Shown here one piece after another: positions 60,262 to 64,000 of a stretch of 64,000 nt of DNA. The notes beneath the pieces were generated by a model. That model ran no database searches. It had not been told where the DNA came from and saw only the letters and a list, made by a program, of their open reading frames with translations. The position numbers were made by a program, and so were the translations under genes. This DNA is from Parapedobacter sp042666505 (lineage in GTDB: Bacteria; Bacteroidota; Bacteroidia; Sphingobacteriales; Sphingobacteriaceae): assembly GCF_042666505.1 (NCBI RefSeq), contig NZ_JBHTDN010000007.1, forward strand, positions 62,001 through 126,000, in the 5' to 3' direction. The stretch's first letter is position 1; each line of letters begins with the position of its first letter.

Positions 60262-61998
60262 ATGACTTCTTATCAAATCAAAGAAAACCCCCAGGTGTAC
60301 GACGCGGTAGTGGTAGGTTCGGGAGCCGGCGGTGGTATGGCCGGCTACATTTTGGCCAATGCGGGTTTAAAAGTGCTGATGTTGGAAGCGGGGCCTTTTT
60401 TTGACCCCGCTAAGGATACGATGCAATTACGGTGGCCATGGGAATCTCCCCGGCGGGGCGCAAGCACCGTCCGTCCGTTTGGTGATTTTGATGCAGCCTA
60501 TGGAGGCTGGGAACTGGACGGCGAGCCTTACACACGTGCCGGAGGAACGGAATTCGAGTGGTTCCGTGCGCGGATGTTGGGAGGCCGAACAAACCACTGG
60601 GGCCGTATTTCCTTAAGGATGGGTCCTGATGATTTTAAACCGAAAGATGGGATAACCGATCCCTGGCCGATCAGTTACGATGAATTGAAGCCCTATTACG
60701 ACCGTGTAGACCGCATGATCGGGATCTATGGAACGGTGGAAGGTATTCATAACGAGCCAGATGGCATCTTTTTAAAACCACCGAAGCCACGGCTGAACGA
60801 GTTGTATATCCGCCGTGGTGCGGAAAAGGCGGGCGTACCGGTAATCGCCGGGCGGGGTTCGGTGCTTACCGAGGCGTTGCCGGGCGTGGAGGGCCGCGGT
60901 ACGTGCTTCTACTGCGGCCAATGCGGCAGGGCATGCAGGGTATACGGCGATTTTTCCTCGTCTTCATGCCTGGTAATACCGGCGATCAAGACAGGCAACC
61001 TGACCGTGATTGACAACGCGATGGTAAGGGAGGTGCTGACGGACAGCGAAGGGCTCGCTACCGGGGTGTCTTACGTAAATACAAAAGATCTTCAGGAATA
61101 TACGGTTCGGGGTAAGACGGTTATTTTAGGGGCAAGTGCCTGCGAGAGCGCACGGTTACTGCTAAATTCCCGGTCGGCCGCCCATCCCGGAGGGCTAGGC
61201 AACAGCAGCGGTTTGATAGGGCGCTATCTCCATGATTCTACAGGTGCCAGTGCCGGAGGTTTTCTGCCGCAGCTGCTGGACCGGAAGCGGTACAACGAGG
61301 ACGGCGTGGGCAGCGTCCATATTTACTCACCTTGGTGGGGGGACAATAGCAAGCTGAGCTTCCCACGAGGCTATCACATTGAGTATGGGGGTGGAATGCA
61401 TATGCCTTCGTATGGATTTATGGACTGGGTACCGAATGTGAACCATCTGGTTCCGACTAAATCAGGACAGCAGCGCGAACAAGGCGGCTACGGCGTGTCG
61501 CTGAAGGAGGATTACCGCAGATTTTATGGGGCAAGTGTGGGGATGGCAGGTCGCGGAACAGCCTTGGCCCGTTACGATAACTATTGCGAGATCGACCCTT
61601 CACGGGTGGATAAATATGGAATTCCCGTACTTAGATTCCATTATAAATGGGCAAATGAAGAAGTAGAACAAGCCAAGCATATGCAGGAGACCTTCCGGGA
61701 AATCCTGCACGAGATGGGAGCCATCGTGCCCTCACCTATGCCGGGACCGGAGACCAAGTATGGGCTGGAAGCTCCCGGAAAAATTATCCACGAGGGAGGG
61801 ACTACCCGGATGGGCGACGATCCGAAAAAATCGGTATTGAACAAATGGAGCCAAGCGCACGACTGCCGCAACCTGTTTGTGGTGGATGCCGGTCCGTTTG
61901 TGCAACAGGGAGACAAGAACCTCACCTGGACGATCCTGGCGTTATCAATGCGGACTGCGGATCACATCCTGGAACAACGCAATAAACTGAATATCTAA
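60262..61998 (+). CDS. GMC-family FAD oxidoreductase with Fe-S-like cysteine motif
   Basis: A 578-residue glucose-methanol-choline oxidoreductase. The FAD fold begins at VVGSGAGGGMAGYILA, and the C-terminal part has HEGGTTRMG and NLFVVDAGPFVQQG. Cys215, Cys218, Cys221 and Cys225 (CFYCGQCGRAC) form a CxxCxxCxxxC motif. Related bacterial FAD-dependent sugar dehydrogenases carry an Fe-S cluster in this region, so electron transfer away from FAD is likely. No export signal is seen; the partner subunit encoded 28 bases downstream may carry it. Substrate is probably a sugar, glycoside or aldonate, perhaps oxidised at C3. Confidence 0.88.
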   Translation: MTSYQIKENPQVYDAVVVGSGAGGGMAGYILANAGLKVLMLEAGPFFDPAKDTMQLRWPWESPRRGASTVRPFGDFDAAYGGWELDGEPYTRAGGTEFEWFRARMLGGRTNHWGRISLRMGPDDFKPKDGITDPWPISYDELKPYYDRVDRMIGIYGTVEGIHNEPDGIFLKPPKPRLNELYIRRGAEKAGVPVIAGRGSVLTEALPGVEGRGTCFYCGQCGRACRVYGDFSSSSCLVIPAIKTGNLTVIDNAMVREVLTDSEGLATGVSYVNTKDLQEYTVRGKTVILGASACESARLLLNSRSAAHPGGLGNSSGLIGRYLHDSTGASAGGFLPQLLDRKRYNEDGVGSVHIYSPWWGDNSKLSFPRGYHIEYGGGMHMPSYGFMDWVPNVNHLVPTKSGQQREQGGYGVSLKEDYRRFYGASVGMAGRGTALARYDNYCEIDPSRVDKYGIPVLRFHYKWANEEVEQAKHMQETFREILHEMGAIVPSPMPGPETKYGLEAPGKIIHEGGTTRMGDDPKKSVLNKWSQAHDCRNLFVVDAGPFVQQGDKNLTWTILALSMRTADHILEQRNKLNI

Positions 61999-62025
61999 CA
62001 AACAAGCGGTTATCAGACAATCACA

Positions 62026-62655
62026 ATGAATAGAAGAGATTCACTCAAGGCTTTGGGTCTGGCGGCAGCGGGGGGCGCGTTGCTACTGGACGGATGCAGA
62101 CCAGAAGCCAAAACGGGCAATGGAACGGCAACCGATGTAGAAAAGCTCCCCGGTGTACAGGACTGGGAACACGCACGTAACGGAAAACTGGCAGGCGAGA
62201 AATTCTTCAGCGATCACGAACTTGCTACCATCGGGGTACTCGCCGATATCATTATACCCGCCGACGATATTTCGGGAAGTGCGACAGATGCGGGTGTGCC
62301 GGCATTCATCGAGTTTATGGTCAAGGATATTCCTGCCTATCAGACGCCGATGCGCGGTGGGTTAAAATGGCTGAATGTGCAAAGCCAACGGCGTTTTGGC
62401 CAAACATTCGCCGAATGTGAAAAATCGCAGCAACTGGAGTTGGTAGACGAGATCGCTTACCCGGCTAAAGCAAAGCCAGGAATGGGACAGGGCGTAGCCT
62501 TTTTCAGCTTGATGCGGAATTTGACGGCGTCAGGTTTTTTTACCAGCGAAATTGGCGTAAAGGATATTGGCTACGTGGGTAACCGGCCGGGAGTGTGGGA
62601 CGGCGTTCCACAGGATGTGCTCCAGGCCCATGGCTTTAAAGACGCCTGGGGTTAG
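62026..62655 (+). CDS. Gluconate 2-dehydrogenase subunit 3 family protein
   Basis: A 209-residue small subunit that pairs with GMC dehydrogenases. The N-terminus has a twin-arginine-like signal (MNRRDSLKALGLAAAGGALL) with a following DGC that could be a lipobox. The body contains the family segment LATIGVLADIIIPADD and PAFIEFMVKD. It is 28 bases after the GMC gene. In known systems the signal on this subunit exports the folded complex, which passes electrons to a cytochrome; no cytochrome gene is adjacent here. Confidence 0.87.
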   Translation: MNRRDSLKALGLAAAGGALLLDGCRPEAKTGNGTATDVEKLPGVQDWEHARNGKLAGEKFFSDHELATIGVLADIIIPADDISGSATDAGVPAFIEFMVKDIPAYQTPMRGGLKWLNVQSQRRFGQTFAECEKSQQLELVDEIAYPAKAKPGMGQGVAFFSLMRNLTASGFFTSEIGVKDIGYVGNRPGVWDGVPQDVLQAHGFKDAWG

Positions 62656-62663
62656 CGGACATA

Positions 62664-62774
62664 CTACGCGGCGGCCATTTGCCGGGAAGCTTCGCCACAT
62701 CGTCGACACGCCTCGGCGCACGCCCGGCAATGGTCCATTTGTTTGGAAGTGCCCACATTTAGTGAATATGCCAT
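62664..62774 (-). pseudogene. Relic of a cysteine-rich copper-binding four-helix protein (DUF326/Csp-like)
   Basis: A 36-residue open stretch on the minus strand contains KQMDHCRACAEACRRCGEA and stops at 62664. This is the end of the DUF326/Csp type of protein, whose repeated CxxC helices bind copper. Full-length members are about 110 residues. Upstream the frame is closed at once by TAA, while the next frame reads DGIFTKCGHFQ, which would fit the preceding helix, so a frameshift plus truncation is likely. No working product is expected. Confidence 0.5.
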
Positions 62775-62922
62775 CCAAGCTTACGGATCTACCTTGCAGG
62801 TAGCATTCATCCCAAAACGTTCATTTTCTTTCATGAAAAGCGAGGCTCTCGGAATTCCGACGCGAGTTTAGTGTCACTGATTTGCAGTTCGCAGGATACA
62901 AAAAAGGCTTGCGCTTTGCGAA

Positions 62923-63381
62923 CTAAATCTTCTTTACGGAGTTGGCTTGCAGGCCTTTAGGTCCTTTGGATACCATGAATTCCACGCGATCGTCTTCCGC
63001 AATCGGTTCGGTAAGGTCGTTAATATGTACAAATATGCGTTCCCCGCTTTGCGCATCGGAAATAAAGCCGTATCCCTTCGAATCGTTGAAGTAGGCGACA
63101 CGGCCTTTGCGTACTCCCGAATCGTCGTCGATATCTTCCAGTTTCGGCGTACTGATCCGGATTTCGTCCGGAGATACCGGTTTAAGTCTAGTGGGATCGG
63201 GCGGTGTCGTCGTAATGTTGCCGTTTTCATCCACATACGCCAGCATTTCATCCAAACTTTTTCCTTTGCTGGATGCAGCAGCTTGCCGCCTTTCTTCACG
63301 GCGTTGCTCTTTTTCTTTCTGTTTCTGTAGTTTTTTCTTTGCGTTTTCTTTTTTGTTGAATGTTTCTTGTGATCTTCCCAT
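62923..63381 (-). CDS. Cold-shock-domain protein with basic N-terminal extension
   Basis: A 152-residue protein. Residues ~1-40 are very rich in Lys/Arg/Gln/Glu and probably helical. A linker follows, and the C-terminal ~65 residues form a cold-shock domain with RNP1 KGYGFI and RNP2 IFVHI. It likely binds single-stranded RNA as a chaperone. The ~85-residue extension is absent from classic CspA. It is divergent from the SDR gene; no clear promoter consensus is seen upstream. Confidence 0.9.
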   Translation of the reverse strand: MGRSQETFNKKENAKKKLQKQKEKEQRREERRQAAASSKGKSLDEMLAYVDENGNITTTPPDPTRLKPVSPDEIRISTPKLEDIDDDSGVRKGRVAYFNDSKGYGFISDAQSGERIFVHINDLTEPIAEDDRVEFMVSKGPKGLQANSVKKI

Positions 63382-63568
63382 TGATAAATTTTAAATTAAA
63401 CAGTAATGTTGGTAACAACTAACGAGCATATTCGACGATTTGCTAACGAGTAAGCAGGCAAAAACGAAAGGTGAGAAGTGCTACTCTATACAAAGGTAAC
63501 AAATGAAAACCGGATGGCGAAATTCACCGGAACGAAACTCCTATCTTTATCCCCCAAAAGGGAAGGGC

Positions 63569-64000
63569 ATGGGTAAAACAAATTGTAAGAAGGTACTGAT
63601 TATTGGGGCCAGTTCGGGTATCGGGCGTGCATTGGCCGCGTTATGGGCCGCTGAAGGCCATCTGGTAGGCATCACAGGGCGTAGGGAAGACCTCCTTCGC
63701 GAGTTAACAGATACATGCCCTGAGCGGTATCGGTTCCGATCTTTTGATGTGACGGACACCAAAAACGCCGTGGCAAACCTGGAAGCTTTAGCCGCTTCAA
63801 TGGGCGGATTGGACATCGTGGTAATCAGCGCGGGGGGTGGAGATGTCAATCGTTCACTCGACTTTGAGATTGAGCACGGCATGATTGCACTGAACGTGGA
63901 TGCTTTTACCTGTCTTGCCGATTGGGCGTTTAACTTTTTCGCAAAACAGGGGTATGGCCAATTGGCCGCCATCACTTCGGTAGCGGGTATGCGGGGCAGT
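63569..64000 (+). CDS. Short-chain dehydrogenase/reductase, N-terminal part (cut by window edge)
   Basis: The frame is open from the ATG at 63569 to the right edge, giving the first 144 residues of an SDR. The NAD(P)-binding GASSGIG is at 13-19, followed by GRR (suggesting NADP preference), FDVTD, the ISAGGG turn and the start of the catalytic serine region (ITSVAG). A purine-rich GGAAGGG precedes the ATG, and TATCTTTA lies ~20 bases further up. The catalytic Tyr-Lys pair is beyond the window, so the substrate cannot be guessed. Confidence 0.9.
   Translation, partial: MGKTNCKKVLIIGASSGIGRALAALWAAEGHLVGITGRREDLLRELTDTCPERYRFRSFDVTDTKNAVANLEALAASMGGLDIVVISAGGGDVNRSLDFEIEHGMIALNVDAFTCLADWAFNFFAKQGYGQLAAITSVAGMRGS

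Noticed and set aside
62530..62778. 82-residue minus-strand frame over the copper-protein relic
   Set aside because: The copper-protein cysteine pattern is in a different frame for most of the stretch, and this frame runs antisense into the dehydrogenase subunit gene.
63547..63975. 142-residue minus-strand frame at the right edge
   Set aside because: It is antisense to the open SDR frame, which has the conserved GASSGIG motif and runs off the window.
1..64000. tRNA, rRNA, CRISPR array, insertion sequence or prophage
   Set aside because: I looked for tRNA arm motifs, regularly spaced repeats and transposase or phage motifs by eye and found none. A covariance-model scan could still reveal small RNAs.

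Overview
The window looks like a chromosomal segment of a Bacteroidota bacterium, most likely a member of Sphingobacteriaceae or a close relative. The signs are a SusC/SusD pair with an ECF sigma factor and FecR, repeated promoter motifs of the TTG-N19/20-TAnnTTTG type, lipoproteins and an OmpA protein typical of the phylum, and a DnaE with an added N-terminal exonuclease. Base composition is moderate by eye and even throughout. I see no phage, insertion sequence, CRISPR array, tRNA or rRNA. Genus placement is inference.

Layout. 1-3.7 kb: hexuronate catabolism (uxaA tail, uxaC, exuT-like transporter) with a LacI-type palindrome at the transporter promoter. 3.8-11.9 kb: DEAD-box helicase, OmpA-like protein, alaS, a TlpA-like thioredoxin lipoprotein and a PhoB-type response regulator. 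11.9-24.2 kb: hutH, trmN6-like methyltransferase, YfcE-like phosphodiesterase, fbp, MerR regulator, M23 peptidase, accD, M3 oligopeptidase, the SRP RNA, dprA, DinB-like protein, rsmG and a glycosyltransferase. 24.3-31.1 kb: a sigma-FecR-SusC-SusD uptake locus. 31.3-34.6 kb: tgt, an LptF/LptG-type permease and an EamA transporter. 34.6-34.9 kb: a decayed spacer with a striking palindrome. 34.9-41 kb: glutamate synthase. 41.2-50.4 kb: an S4 protein, a lipoprotein, aroB, lpxB, a porin, agmatine-to-putrescine genes (aguB, aguA), a beta-propeller-like lipoprotein, rpoN and trxA. 50.6-60.1 kb: dnaE, amtB, an enolase-superfamily epimerase, a deoxyhypusine-synthase homologue, an unknown gene and rdgB. 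60.3-64 kb: a GMC oxidoreductase with its small subunit, a relic of a cysteine-rich copper-binding protein, a cold-shock-domain protein and the start of an SDR gene.

How the genes work together. Nitrogen metabolism recurs: amtB imports ammonium, gltBD assimilates it, hutH releases it, and aguB/aguA make putrescine from agmatine. The deoxyhypusine-synthase homologue keeps the catalytic-lysine motif and could turn putrescine into homospermidine, a polyamine long reported as abundant in this part of the phylum. That link is inference. The uptake locus has complete signalling parts (sigma, anti-sigma, SusC with an STN domain) but no enzymes next to it.

The most unusual points are the DnaQ-DnaE fusion, the bacterial deoxyhypusine-synthase homologue, a possible Fe-S cysteine motif in the GMC enzyme, near-leaderless promoters, the 16-bp inverted repeat near 34.84 kb, and the copper-protein relic near 62.7 kb. 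I did not find an obviously new multi-gene defence or mobile system.
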